A stretch of DNA of 64,000 nucleotides from Boletus sp. NGJ (lineage: Eukaryota > Basidiomycota > Agaricomycetes > Boletales > Boletaceae). The notes under the pieces were generated by a model that saw only the letters and a program-made list of their open reading frames with translations, was not told the DNA's origin and did no database searches. Positions 35,728-48,355 of the stretch are shown here, one piece after another. The stretch covers positions 248,001-312,000 of the forward strand of contig JAGTXK010000219.1 in the NCBI GenBank assembly GCA_019096195.1, written 5' to 3'. The position numbers and the translations under genes are program-made. The stretch's first letter is position 1. Each line of letters starts with the position of its first letter.

Positions 35728-38700
35728 TTAACCGGCAAGTTCTGTCTGAAGCTGCTTGAGTACTGTAGGGTCTGTTTTGTCGAGGTAATTGAGTTTGAAT
35801 ATGTGCGCGCCTCCACAAGCCCTCTCTGCTTCTTGCAGCGCACTTGCAACAGACGTCGTGAGCTGGAGAGTCCGTACCGGATCGTGCTCGTACAGCTATA
35901 AATTACTGAGCGATGTCTATACACAACACACAAGATAGACTTACCGATTTGCGACGGTCGTGCTCCAGGGTCCCTTGAGACTCGGCGTAATACGATGCGG
36001 GGACATTGTCTACATCCCAGTAAAGGTTGATGCCACTAATGGATATATTTAATTAGGCGGCACCAACGACATTTGTTAAGAACTGACCCGTCCTCGCCAT
36101 CGTGAGTGTGATTGCGACTTTCCCTCACTTCATAGAGGACGTCTGTCCAAAGGTTGAAGATCTCATTTGGCACGCGCTCGAGTACCTCGGGGAGACCAGT
36201 TGAGACGAGAGACGCGATCCCGAGAGCAAGAAGTTTACGGTGCCGTGGCTCCGACATATGGTCGAACTGAGGTAGAAAAATATAAATTGAGGGCAACAAG
36301 AGTGACGGCATCAGATACCTGTCTCCAAAACTGATCCAAGATAACTTCCCAGACCTTTTCTTCTTGTACATTTTCAACTTGGGCCGCGGCAGACACGAGA
36401 CGAACAAACATCTCGCGATCTGTCAACGTGATACGGGCAAGGACAAAGACACACTCTGTCAGCATAGTTGAGGAACTCTGTCGCATGGCTGAATATTATA
36501 CAACCGAGCACAGAAACGAATCCCTACTTCATCGTCACTGAGAATTTTTACAACATGATTGAAGAAACCGGATCTGTGCACTGGTTCCCCCCACAGTGAC
36601 GAGGGAGCCAGTTGGATCATGAAATTCACGCAGTTTAAAACGCCTCTTTGGTTTGTCTGGAAGGCTTGGCCAAGCATGACACTCATGACTGCATTCATGA
36701 GGTCCAACGAAAAGTTCTGCAGCAATTATCGGTGATGAAAGACAGGGGTATTTTATTGGCATACCTGCAGGACAATGATCGCATCCGCGAAGAGATATGA
36801 TTCAACAATAAATGTGATCTTCCCTAGCAGATCCAAGTTACTTGCGAGTAATGCCATAGCGAGAGGGAATAGTTGGAGGAGGTTCGAGGCAGAAGTACTT
36901 TGGAGGGTCGTAGAGTTTCGGAGTGTAGCAAGCCAGAGGTTGACGCCATCCTCGTCCAGATTGATGGCCACCTTTACGTGGAATTGAGTGGTTTAAGAGG
37001 GATCGGCATGAAGACTCACGCCAGGCGACAAGCTTTCTTGAACCAAGGGAATCACAAGCGGTACGAGAGAAGCGGAGTATTCTTTGGATGACTACGATGC
37101 CTTCAATAGAGAATACTGAATCACGCAACGACGAACGTACTATGATCAAACTTTTCACAACCTCAATGAGCCGTGCCTTGAACAACCACTCTTCCCCAGC
37201 AGCACTCCCTGAGAACACGTAGTCAGCTACGAGTCACCAACCAGCAAGGTGTACGCACACAAAGTAGGGATCGCTTCTGCGATAATTTGTATATGCGGGA
37301 CAATTTGTTGGTCAGTACGTTTGATAACCACATTCAAGCTCCTTGTGAGTCGTTGTTTCATCTCTACTGTGTCTGCTTCACTCATAAGCTTCATCAACCC
37401 CGTGACAGTTACAGGCAAGAAAGGAGCAAAGACAGCTCTGTCAAAACTGACAGTCTAGTAGGCCTCAGTTTGTGGTCATTGACTGGTTGTGAGTTTACTC
37501 ACATCCACACATTCGCGCAATGCATTAGCAGCAGTGAGCCGAACAACAGCATCTGAACCAACACTCCTGTCTTGTAACAGGTGGACGAGAATCTCCCAAA
37601 TAATAGGATCTGACGCTGGTGCACACGTATCACTGATCCATTTGCCAATCAACCATGCAATACGACGCTTGATAATTGGGAAGCTGAATCGTTGTCAGAT
37701 GCCGCGAAGTGAATTCATTAAATCTTACTTGGGATTTGTCTCTCTTGCTTCGATGATAAGTTTGTGACGCATCCATTCATTGAAAGGGATGACATCATGA
37801 AGTCTAGCAGCGCATCTTCCTATCGCACAATATAGCGCTTCTTTTTGAACGACGCTCGCTAAATCCGTGGTTGGTTGTTCTATGTCAGGAGGGTAAACAA
37901 GTGCTACATAGAAACAACTTGAAGCTGGAAGGCTCACCAATCATAGCTTTGAACGTGGATTCCATTAAAGGGACAACATAGTCCCGATATTGTGCCGCGA
38001 GCGTCACGAGGACGCGTTCTCCACAGGGCTACGCTATTTAACACAGATGGAAACCACGGAATACGAGAACATACGCGAAGCTCATATTCCCAATGTTCAT
38101 TTTCTTTGTCTTCTTCGTTAACCCATTCTTCAGGATCAGCCATCCAACCCTCGAGATCGGATGGATTGAGAGGAATGAAACGTGTGACAAGCAACCGGAC
38201 TGAATCTTCGACAAACTCTTGCGACAGCGCTGTAGATGGGATGTCAATGAAGAATGGGTCATCTCACTAATTGCCCGTACTGGTCTTAGTAATTGGACCG
38301 CCCTTTCGGAAAGGGGTCCATTTGGCGAGGTTTTCTTTAAAAAGGACCATTGCTTGGACAAGGAATCGGACTGGATAGACAGCAGCAGGTGAATCTAATG
38401 TCAAACAAAGGAGTTGAAATCTATGAACTCTTTCCGAGGGATTTCTCGTACCTTGAACCATGTCCGTCGAGCGATGGTTGGTAGCTTCTACAACCTTTGA
38501 CCAGTAGTACAAAACCATGTCGTTACACGTCGGGAGTTCGACAAACTTTGCAGTGTCAAGTTGCTGTAGCCTTCTGAAGAATTTGCCAAAAAGACGGATG
38601 TGGTGTGTTAATCGATCGACGGAGAGGGTCGTGATCGGATCGGAGGCAGGCATGGTTCGTACAGCGAGAACAAGGCTGATACGTAGCTCTGAAAGCGCCG

Positions 38701-39781
38701 TAAGCTGAGCGGTAGAACTTTGAAACAGCTGAAGGAACTACGACAGCAAAGGTCAAAGGAACTGGCTCGGCACGAATCTTTACCGATACTTACCCATTCT
38801 TTAAGTTCTGCGAGTTCTCCTTTCTCGTCCTTGATGATGCGGGGCCATAACCATGATGCCATCTTAACGAGACATTTGTATACGAGATGAGCTATTGTGA
38901 GAGAAGCAGCGGTACGTTCTTGACCCAACGAGCCATTTATACTCAATATTGTGGGGGAGAGCTGGGAATAGTATGCGAGGACGATGTTCCGTAGCTGGTC
39001 CGTGATCTGGCAACGAGGATGAAGGATTGTAGCGTTAGGAAGGCGGTCGTCATACCTGGTACATTATCTTGATGCCCGCGGGTATTTTCATGATGGAAAA
39101 CTCATTGATGACGGAGTTGAGGACTTTCAAACTACGTCTCAGGGCAAGTGTTGACTGAATGGTCGCATGGGTGGAGTTGGCTAAGGAGAGCAAGCTGCTT
39201 TCGACGACAGGCATGATTTGAGTAAAGAGAGATGGCCTGAGACAACTATTGTCAACGGCAGATAGCTGAATTGTGTATCCAGACGTACCAGCTGTGCGGA
39301 TAATCCAACCGAGCTATTTTTGCGACAATCAACTCATTACACTCGGCAATCTGTTGCAGGAGATTAGTTGGACACGGGAGTAGTTGAGGATGGACGAACA
39401 GTGTCATCTTCCTCGGACAAGAAAGTGAAGCATCGATGACGAATTTGTATGCGGTCATCTTCGCTCAGGAGCCTGAAAGAGTGATCAAAGGGGCACAAAG
39501 GGGGCACGAGTGGCGGAGTGGCAAAGGAGGACGGACTTTCTGGATCTCCAGTGAGAAAAAGCTGCGTTCTTGAATTGAATGATGCTCTGTTGTCTGACTG
39601 GCAAAGGTCGAGAGAGGTCTGCGGCAATTCGGTGGAGTGCATTGTAGGTGCCAGCGTGTGAGTCGAGGAGGACTTTGAGGCGGTCAGTGGAGGCTTTGAA
39701 CTGTTCTGGGATCTGGGACGCGGCGAGGGTGACGATCTGCAAGAGCTCGTCGTCGTTGACGATGGGTGGTGGGTTCATCAT
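35728..39781 (-). CDS. KAP120: Importin-beta family karyopherin (importin-11 / Kap120 type)
   Basis: Nuclear import receptor. The start MMNPPPIVNDDELLQIVTLA leads into the importin N-terminal domain (STDRLKVLLDSHAGTYNALH; VRQQSIIQFKNAAFSHWR), where Ran-GTP binds. Helical HEAT repeats follow over some 15 exons, for example QQIAECNELIVAKIARLDYP, QEALYCAIGRCAARLHDV-like, EADTVEMKQRLTRSLNVVI and FWRQFDHMSEPRHRKLLALG. The end reads KTDPTVLKQLQTELAG. Layout and length (about 1000 residues) fit importin-11/Kap120 better than Kap95. Cargo cannot be inferred. A GTG or ATG further upstream in frame is possible, but MMNPPP fits the family start. Confidence 0.85.
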
Positions 39782-39869
39782 CGATCGCGACGGGAAGACT
39801 TTCGAGCCGTTATTTAAGAGGGACTCATTAGAGCCAAACAGACACAAATAACGCGTCTCGACCGCGACC
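39782..39869. promoter_or_regulatory. Very short shared divergent promoter, KAP120 / zinc-finger gene
   Basis: Only 88 bp separate the two start codons. Both leaders and core promoters must fit in this space or overlap coding sequence. No TATA or CACGTG box is seen. Confidence 0.4.
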
Positions 39870-40842
39870 ATGCGACAGAATGATGACGTCGTCGAAGATT
39901 CTGAGCCAGAGCGCAGAAGACGCGATGATGTCACGGACGGTGAGCCAACCTTGAAAGAAAGAACGTCTCTGATCCGTATATATTAGACGACCTCTCCCGC
40001 TTTGCCTATAAAGCCTCCTCGCGCGCACCCTCCAGCGTGGACCCGGCCCCAACCCAACCCCCCCGTCTCGCCAGGAAAGACACTAGTACTCCTGACCCTC
40101 AGCTCGCTCAGCTATCTAAATGCATCGCTTGTGGACTACAGTGGACGAGCAGAAAAACAGCCAAGCAGAAGCGCACACACATCGAAAAATGTGCAAAGAA
40201 AAATGCCTTGTCCAAAAATACAATCAAAATTCTCATCGAAAAGGAATTTGCCGTCTTGTCCCCTACCCAGACCACCCGCGAGAACGCAACCAGCACATTG
40301 ATGGCTTCAGTTGTCCCAGTTAAAAAGCCCAAACGCCAGCAAGTCGTTCCCACCGTCAAGTCCCTACCAGAGACACGCGAGAGTATCTTGGACAGAGCCC
40401 GAGATATTCTTCAGCCTACCAAGAGCCGGGCAGACCCCCAGCCAATCCAGCAATTCAGTCAGAGCACGTTAGCACCTCGCAACGCGCAACAGCCAAAGCG
40501 GCCAGCGTTACTCGACGTAAACAGGTTCATGGAAGAACTACCTCTCACCCAGCCCTTTGGAGCAAGCTCTTTACGCGGAGGAATGACTTCAGAACGGTCG
40601 CTCGATAGCTGTGAGGAACCCTCGTTCCCCCCAACTCAGCAGTTTGGTGCTTCAATGTTTGCCCAAGATTATGTTTTGTCAAATGACCCGGGCCGTGTGA
40701 GTGCCTTCGTCTGTTTTTATCTTACCCCGCTGTGAGTGTGGAGTTCATCTCATAACCTCGTCACAAGCATAAGCGTCTCGCCTCACCGCCTCCTTTGGTG
40801 GGCAGCGACTCTAGGACCGTGAGGCGACGGCTCCTGCAGTGA
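39870..40842 (+). CDS. Small zinc-knuckle protein, disordered
   Basis: Three exons: MRQNDDVVEDSEPERRRRDD; after an intron (about 39931-39986) DDLSRFAYKASSRAPSS continuing to NDPGR; after an intron (about 40698-40766) HKRLASPPPLVGSD and the stop. A single CCHC-type site reads CIACGLQWTSRK ... THIEKC (C-x2-C, about 15 residues, H-x3-C). Further on, two copies of a short motif are seen, PLTQPFGAS and PPTQQFGAS, about 30 residues apart. The layout faintly recalls Slx4-like scaffold proteins of structure-specific nucleases, but no SAP or nuclease-binding domain is visible, so I leave it unnamed. Confidence 0.6.
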
Positions 40843-41151
40843 TACCCGCACGTGGTTTCGACGCTCTGGTCCGGCAGTAGAAGATATCCCATACCACTCT
40901 GGCTTGTAGCTTCAGCTTCGTCGGTTCAGGGCCATGACCAAGATAGAGCAAGCTATTTTGCCACGCACTCTAATCTCATCTGTATAGCGCTAGCACCATT
41001 CTGGGTTAAATTTGATGTTGTATATAAACGAACAAAGGCAAACCTCTAAGATGTGGGAGGTTGCCAAGGACTCGAAGTTGGAGGCATGATGCCAGTGAAA
41101 CATTAATTTTCACTCCCTCACTTATTCCCATCCTTCTTCCATGCTCTACCC
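40843..41151 (+). other. Gap upstream of the mechanosensitive channel gene
   Basis: About 310 bp with no gene seen. It holds the 3' end of the zinc-knuckle gene and the promoter of the channel, including a TATA-like box listed separately. Confidence 0.4.
41021..41028 (+). promoter_or_regulatory. TATA-like box
   Basis: TATATAAA lies 124 bp before the ATG of the mechanosensitive channel gene on the same strand. Position and sequence fit a core promoter element. It is one of few such boxes in the intergenic gaps of this window. Confidence 0.4.
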
Positions 41152-43713
41152 ATGACAACCAAACGACAATCCGCTGACATTTGCGATACTCGCCTTTCAA
41201 GTATCTCTGAGCCAGGAGATAGCTCTCTAGGACAGAGTCGGCGAGACTCTGAGAAGGGGAGTGACTGTGATATACACGTACAAGTCGAGTCAGACACATC
41301 CACGAATACTTCTGACGAGTTTGACTGGGACGAAGAGTCTTCAGGTGCAGAGGAAGAGACCCATCGGGGCAAGCATGCTCGGAGGGGCAGGGCCCTCTGG
41401 CTCGCGTTTATGAAACTGACTCGCCCCGTCCGAACTCTCTTGGTTGGGGTCATTGGCACCGCGTTTTTCATCACTCCGCTTTTGGTCGTGGATCTCAAGT
41501 ATCAGAGCAGCGGAGGTGTACGCCCTCAAGTGCACGCATGGTCCTTGTGGCTCTCTATTATATGGGCGGCATCTTGTGCGACCTATTTGGTTGTCGACGT
41601 GTTACCGGATACCATCGTTACTATTATCCTGCTCCTCGGAGGCCAGGTCGAGCGACTGAAAACGCAAGTAGAGGTGTGTCATCACCTTGGTCGTCGACTT
41701 CAAGGCTCTTCCTGATCATAACATCCTGAAGCTCACATTAGCGGTTTCCGCTTGGCTGAAGTTGCTTCTTGATGTGTCATGGGCATGGATAGCCTTGTCT
41801 GTGATTCAAACCTACTATGACCCACCGGGGTCGTACTGGATCATCATCAACCGTGTCCTGCAGGTATTTCCTCGTTCCTTTGCTGCATGTTGTCCTGTTG
41901 AAAATCACCATATGATTCGAACAGGCTCTTTTTACCGCCGCCGTGATCTTGTTCGTGGAAAAGCTCTTTTTGAGATTCGTTGCCATCAACTTTCACCAGC
42001 ATGCGCTCGCTGACCGGTTGGCCGAGAATCGCCTGGGATTGAAAGCACTCGATCTCCTTTCGAATGCACACCCTGTGTCGACCAATCGAAAGACAACCCA
42101 CGGAAAGAAAGGTTCTAGAAATGCCCTCAGCTCAATAGGCGCGACGCTCGATCTTGGAGGACTGACAGGTGCTTGGACGCATCGGAAGAACTCCAACGGT
42201 GCAACGACGTCATCCTCACTAGAGGTTTCTCCTGCCCACGAGCAGCACGAGTCTGATGCTCACCATCCCCCGGAGAAGAAGAAGAGGCGACGTGGACTGA
42301 GTCGAGCAGAAACAAGGCGTCGCCGGCGCAAATTCATGGCATCTATCATTGTTGATCAGCTCGGCGGAGCCATTGGGCAAGTAGCATTAAAAAATTCCAA
42401 GTTTCACAAGGACGTAGAATTGGGAGGGCTTCACTCGGCTAGAAAGTTGGCGAAGAAGTTGTTTGAAGGTTTGAAGGCTACGAGTCCTGAGAGATCTCAT
42501 CTCATCGTAGAGGGTACGTTGTCAATCCTCCCTGACCCCTTTGATTTACGCACTGAACATTTGTTTCTTAGACTTTTATCCGTATTTTCGGTCCACTTCA
42601 GAGGCTGTCTGTGTCTTTCTGCTTCCCCGAGCGCCGAAGCTGACCCTCTAGCTAGCATGCGGCATTTACTCTTTTCGACAAGGATGAAAATGGTGATATC
42701 AGTAGACAGGAGATGAGAGAAGCGGTGCAAAGGATTTACAGAGAACGCAAAGCACTTACAGCAAGTCTCAAGGTGAGAAGAACCGAAAACTCGGAACCCT
42801 TCATTGTTGACAGCACGAATAGGACGTCGATTCAGCGGTGGCCAAGCTCGATGCGGTCCTTGTCTGCATCGCACTCCTTTTCATCGTATTTGCTTGTTTG
42901 CTTATCTTCAATCAAAGTAACACGTTGGCCTCGTTAGTACCCCTCGCAACCATCATTCTTGGATTCTCGTTCATCTTCGGCCACTCGGCCCAGACGCTAT
43001 TTGAATCTGTAAGGTACTTTGCGAACACTAAAGGCAATCGCTAATCTTGTCACCAGCTTATCTTCATCTTCTCTACGCATGTGTTTGACGTAGGGGATCT
43101 AGTAATGATCGACGAGCAGTACCTTGTCGTCAAGGAATTTGGCCTCTTCTCCACTATATTCCGACGAGTTGATGGCCAAGAGATTATCGTGCCGAATTCG
43201 CTACTATCCAGCACGAAGCTGGTTCACAACATGCGTCGTAGCACTTCCATGTACGTTGTATTCAACCTCTATCAACGCACACGAGACTCACTATCGGCAG
43301 GTGGGAGAGTACGACTATCACGATATCCTATAATACCTCGTTGGAAATCGTCGAACAGCTGAAACAGCGTATACAGGCTTACGTCGTCGCAAACAGTCGC
43401 GAGTGGTCAGGCTGCAGTGTCAACATTGACAAGATGGAGTATCAAAACGCCATTTATCTCACTATATCTATTGAACGCAAGTGTACCGTCGCATGGCTGC
43501 ATTACACAGTATACTCATTTCGCTCTTTTTTTAGATCGTTCGAACTGGCAAGACTGGGGCGGGCGCTGGGCACGCAGGAACGCGTTCATGCGTCACCTCA
43601 AGACCATCTTGGAAGAACTTGATCTGAGATACACGCTGCCTATACAACCGGTCCTCCTGCCCAGCGAAACCGGGGCACTAGCCCCCGACCATGTCCGAGA
43701 AACGAAGGAATGA
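41152..43713 (+). CDS. MscS-family mechanosensitive channel with EF-hand
   Basis: Related to fission-yeast Msy1/Msy2, which act in the ER during osmotic shock and calcium release. A soluble N-terminus (about 80 residues) is followed by membrane segments (LLVGVIGTAFFITPLLVV; SLWLSIIWAASCATYLVV; VTIILLLGG; LLLDVSWAWIALSVIQ). The basic loop KKKRRRGLSRAETRRRRRKF comes next. One EF-hand, FTLFDKDENGDISRQEM, has the Asp-x-Asp-x-Asn loop and precedes the channel domain. The pore helix region (LATIILGFSFIFGHSAQTLF) and the beta domain (FDVGDLVMIDEQYLVVKEFG; QEIIVPNSLLSSTKLVHNMR) are the MscS core. At least seven introns are present. Confidence 0.9.
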
Positions 43714-43901
43714 TACCTGACGGGGAGTTTTCTGTCAACTGCAGTCCATCTAGTGTTCGCTATGGACTTCGATCTTCTAAAAACCTGTTCTTCATAAAGC
43801 CTGTTGGAGGCGGTATTCTGTAAGTTAGGTACCAACTCTTGATACGTCTAGATGACGGTCAATCGATGTGTGGGTGTTGTAAGACATGGGAGTAAGGTAT
43901 A

Positions 43902-45848
43902 CTACAGATCTCCAAGGGCAACAGGAGACAATCCCGCTACCTCTATGACACCACCGATTAGATGCAAGCTACCAGTAACAAGAATATCCGTGCGTCTCGT
44001 GCCCGCATGTTCTCGGACTTTTCGAATGGCATGTTCAATGGAAGGCAGAGAATGGACAGCATCGACGGGGAATTCTTTCACTATACTTGACCAAGCTAGT
44101 TTAAGCTGGTCTTGGACAGTCGGTCCAGTGTGCTGGGCAGTAGCAAGTGCGATGGACGTCAAATCTGTGTGACGGGTATAAATACGGAGAGATGCACACC
44201 GTCTAGGTTACTTACCGCCTTTAAAGTGTCCATCAGTATAGGTAACATTACTGCAGAATACAACTTGGTCGAAGAAACGACTAGATTCCTCAGGACTATT
44301 GAAAGCTGACAGTTGCGTCTTGATCCCGTTTAATATAACCCTGAGGAAGGTCTCGCCTGAACGACCGTGAGTGCAGTTGAAAATCAGGACACGTTGTGGG
44401 CGGCATGCATCAGCCGTAGGCCTGCTGCGTTTGAACCATGTTATTTCTAAAAACGAGGCATTGAATCACGGATACTTGCTCAAAGTTGCTAACACTAGGA
44501 TTAGCAAACCATTCGATGCAGCATTTGAGGCTTTCATCCGTGTGTGCGCCATCAAGATACCAAGTCGTCGATGAGTAGTTGGGGTCAAATACAGTCTGAC
44601 AGCGGCCAGGCCACTTGGTATTCTCCAGGCCAGCAACAAAGTCTTCAGGTATGGGGTCGGAGTATGATGCGCCATCCCCTTTCAAAATGAAGGCACGAGC
44701 CAGTTCGACTGCAAGACTTGCGTTCAACAACTGATGTCTACCTGAAAGACCTAGATAGATAGGTTAGCGGGAAAGGGGGCAGAAAAAATAATTTTGGCGC
44801 GCCCAATTTGATATCTTTCAGAGCAGAGAGCTCCTTCACGACGCTGAATTCAGATACCTGTGGGCATTTAACAATAATTCAAACGATGACGTTTATCACC
44901 TACCTTGACATTGGTAGCAGTTTCTCTGAGAATAGCCTCTAGGTCGGTTGACGGGTAGTGTTGTTCAACGGCGAGAGCGGGAACGTCTTTCTTGTATATT
45001 CCAGCTTTCTGTCGCGCGATTGCTTCGATGGTACCCCCCAGAACTGCGATATGGTCCATCCCGAGGGATGTAATTCCAGTCACGACTGGTTTAGGGACGA
45101 CGTTTGTGCTATCACCTCCTCCACCAATTCCGACTTCCAGAATCGTTGCGTCAACCTTAAGGTCCTTGAATGCATGGAATGCCATGAGAGTTAGATATCG
45201 AAAATAGCCAGGCATGGGTGGAAATCCGGGAGTTATTGGCTGCACGGAGGTCCAGTGTTTGAAGTCTGAATACTCGGAGAAAGGAAGCATACTGGATTAT
45301 CCTGGAGCTTTTTCCAGACTTGGAAAAAGTATTTTGCAAACTCCTCCTCTGACAAGGGACGGCCATTGACCCTGATCCGTTCACGGACAGCGACAAGGTG
45401 TGGGGAAGTATACAGACCTGCGTCGTTTGAGTAATGAAGTGGTACAGAAGGGCGGAAAACATACCGACTTTCATACCGGGTCTTGCGTGTCGGAGGATTG
45501 AGTCTGTGAAAGCGCTAGTCGATCCTTTGCCCTTGGTACCGGTGATGTGAATGACATTGAGGTCATTGAGGACATCGGGCTGGAATAGAATGCATGAGAG
45601 AGAAGAGTGTGATTGGAGGTGAAGCGTACCGTGAGTCCTATCCTAGTGACAAACTCGTTCATCTCTGCGATAGCATTCATGTTGTTGAGGATGCCTGAAG
45701 CTCTTATGGCCGCAAGCGTAGCGGCATTGCTTTGAAGAGTATTGAGGGAGCTAATGGCGTCCTTATACGACTTTGCTGACATCTTCCTTGAGAGAAGTGC
45801 AAGATCAAGACGGAGTAGAGATAGAGGACGGAAAGCGAGCAGCATCAT
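43902..45848 (-). CDS. MET7: Folylpolyglutamate synthase
   Basis: Adds glutamate tails to folates, retaining them in cytosol and mitochondria. The start MMLLAFRPLSLLRLDLALLS could be a mitochondrial presequence, with a second Met (MSAKSYKD) for a cytosolic form, as known for this enzyme. The P-loop HITGTKGKGST is intact, followed by PHLVAVRERIRVNGRPLSEE, GMDHIAVLGGTIEAIARQKA, LSGRHQLLNASLAV and WYLDGAHTDES, all conserved in the Mur-ligase-like fold. The C-terminus reads HAGTRRTDILVTGSLHLIGG. About eight introns. It is divergent from the BRCT gene (104 bp). Confidence 0.93.
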
Positions 45849-45952
45849 TACAATACTTAGATAAGGACTGTGTCCCGTGATTTATGTCATTCGCGTCGGT
45901 CACGTGCAATGTAACAACCCCCTGAATATGTGGTTTCACGTCTCCTGATTCC
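45849..45952. promoter_or_regulatory. Shared divergent promoter with CACGTG, FPGS / BRCT gene
   Basis: The 104 bp between opposite ATGs contain CACGTG at 45901-45906, close to the centre. In yeast this core is bound by Cbf1, which controls methionine and one-carbon genes, so a role for the folate gene is plausible; this is inference. Confidence 0.45.
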
Positions 45953-46801
45953 ATGGACGCGTACTTGTCTGTCAGAAAGCCGACTACCGCTCCTTACCCT
46001 CCGCGCACAAAACTTGACGAGGACAGACAGCGCTGGTCAAAGTACTCCATCTCATTGATAATACATGCTCGTCCTAGCAACTCACACCTGCCACAGACTC
46101 TTGGCACCTGTTTCTGTAGACGGAAAGAAACCATCCTCCTCCACGATAACAAAGCATCTTCTAAACACCCTTTCGGACAATTCAAACCCAGTCACGCACT
46201 CCAATATCTACGAGCGTTCAGGTAAGTTCCCGTGCTCCTCTTCAGACAGGCTGCTTCAGTGCATCTAGACACTGTTGTTTCCGCTACCACTGGCCATCAG
46301 CGAGGGGAGGGCAGAACTCCTCACGGAGTCTCCGACAATGCTTATTTCAATGACCGCTCAAGGAAGCTGTCCCTTCAACGAAGAGATGAAGCTCCTAAAG
46401 GTGTCTTGAGCAATGTTCGCATATACATTGATGGTTATCTCAGTGGCACCACCGACATCGAAATGAGAAGAATTATCGCACAAGCAGGCGGGACCACGCT
46501 GTACGTTCCAAACTCGTGGCTTAGTTATCCAGTGAAGAGGTGTATAGGTCCTTATCGATGCTTTAGATTGGCACCGCGTGGTGCAACACATATCATGACA
46601 TCGCAACTCAATGGGTCAAAAACCCACAGAATTCGGACCACAAAATCAAGAAATCCAGTTCACGTAGTCAAACCAGAATGGGTAACTGACAGCATCGCGG
46701 CCGGACGACGATTGCAAGAATTCCATTATACTCTGATTAAATCCTCTAGCACGAGGAATCTTGTGGACATCATGGTGCTCAATTCTGGCGGGTCCAGATG
46801 A
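45953..46801 (+). CDS. Stand-alone REV1-type BRCT protein
   Basis: Four exons join: MDAYLSVRKPTTAPYPPRTK; after an intron (about 46039-46094) LLAPVSVDGKKPSSSTITKH; after about 46221-46265 DTVVSATTGHQRGEGR; and after about 46500-46565 the rest of the domain. The BRCT fold is seen as VLSNVRIYIDGYLSGTTDIE, MRRIIAQAGGTTL, RGATHIMTSQLNGSKTHRIR and NPVHVVKPEWVTDSIAAGRR, closest to the N-terminal BRCT of translesion polymerase REV1. The reading frame stops at 46801 and no polymerase domain follows; PEX2 lies on the other strand 72 bp away. About 240 residues. Likely a protein or DNA-end binding module in damage response, by inference. Confidence 0.75.
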
Positions 46802-46873
46802 TTGTAGTTGTAACATGTAGCCTTATCCCTCGACAATGTGACCGAGAGTGAATCGTCTATCAAAATATTGGTA

Positions 46874-48355
46874 CTATTCCGAGAGCGAATCAAGGTAACT
46901 ACTTGCACTACCCGACATGTCGGTCACATCTAGATCGCTACTAAACTCATAATCACTCATTGTATCTGAATGCGCTGGTATCGACTCTTCTGCCTCCATC
47001 CTATCTGCACTCTTGACGCTTTCCGCGCATCGCAAACACTCCCATCCAGAATCCAATCCTTCGTCAGCAGTGCGCATCATACGCTCGGCAATGCAATGGT
47101 AGCAGTACACATGTCCGCAGGAGGTGACATACGGGGTATAGATGGGGAAAGGTGGAACTTCGTAGTCTGTAGTTCCTAATTCCCCTTCCGCGGCAGACGC
47201 AGCCAAGAGTGCATCCGCAGAGTACCCCAGATTGAGAGTGTATGACGCATTTTCAGCACAAATTGCACATTGATCTGCAGGGAGTGCTTCGTATTTACCG
47301 TGCTTCCGCAGGGAACTCCGGGAAGCGCCTTTAGAATTGTTCGAGAGTATCGCTGGCAACGTTAATTGCGATACCAATCGAGTGACTCGGCGTTGAACTG
47401 ATCTTGTGTTTATGAGGGGCAACAAGAATAGAAGGAATTCCTGAGCGAAGGATGAGAGAAGACAATGATCCGAAAAAGTGACACGTACAGTGAAGGCATG
47501 CCAGACCATTTGGCGATTCATGAATTCGTAGCTGACCTCACGCTTGACTTGACTTGAAGTAGGTACAAGAGACATTCCAAGGAGCCGATCAGATAAGCTG
47601 CGATACCTGAAGCAACGTATTAGACCCAGACTCCAGCTCAGAAAACCATGACTTGCCGACCGTTCAATAAGAAGATAACGAAATTCGATAAGCTTAAAAG
47701 TGAATGCGTTGACTCTAGTCGTGTTAGCATTTGCCAGCCAATGCGACGTGTGTCACTTGAAGGTGCATCCGGCCAAGCCCGTGACAACGCGTGCGCACGT
47801 AAACGGTTGTAGATATAGGGCACGACGATAGTGAGTACGCAATGGATAGTAAGGGTTCGCCGAGGCAGTCCACCAGCTGTGGTTCGGGACGTCGACAATA
47901 AGCTCTCCATAGAGTGATGAAGACGCACGAGTACGAGAGACTGGGTCACCGGGCCAGTTCGAAGTGCTGTACTTTAATCCCTGCAATCGAGCACCATAAC
48001 TAGCTCCGAGGTTCCACAACGAAAATTTGTAAAGGGTTAGTTGGATGATGAGAGTTAGCTCTGAATCAAATCGGGTTCTTAGTGCGGTCTTCCCGGCCGT
48101 CAAGAATAGATGCTAATGAAGATGTAGACATACATTGAAGAGATTCAGGGCCTTCTGCAGTGGCTCGCACAACAAATGTACCAACTCTTGATCGAGTAGT
48201 TCGGCGTCGAGCTGCCCGACGCGCATAATACGGGGATGTGGTGAAGTAGTTGAGCCCAAAGTGTCCCGTATCGTAGAAAGGGTCGGCTGTGCTGTGCTAT
48301 AAGCTTGCTGCCACAATTCCTGCCACGAATCGGTTGATGGTCCTGAATCGTTCAT
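46874..48355 (-). CDS. PEX2: Peroxin-2, RING E3 ligase of peroxisomal import
   Basis: Membrane RING ligase that with Pex10 and Pex12 ubiquitinates the Pex5 receptor. The start MNDSGPSTDSWQELWQQAY leads to RVGQLDAELLDQELVHLLCE, the Pex2 N-terminal domain. Then follow ELTLIIQLTLYKFSLWNLGA, IHCVLTIVVPYIYNRLRAHA, ESTHSLLSLSNFVIFLLNG and REVSYEFMNRQMVWHAFT, membrane helices typical of the family. The RING is CAICAENAS ... VTSCGHVYCYHCIAERM ... WECLRC. The C-terminus is acidic and serine-rich. About four introns. It overlaps no neighbour and is head-to-head with FRS2 (151 bp). Confidence 0.92.
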
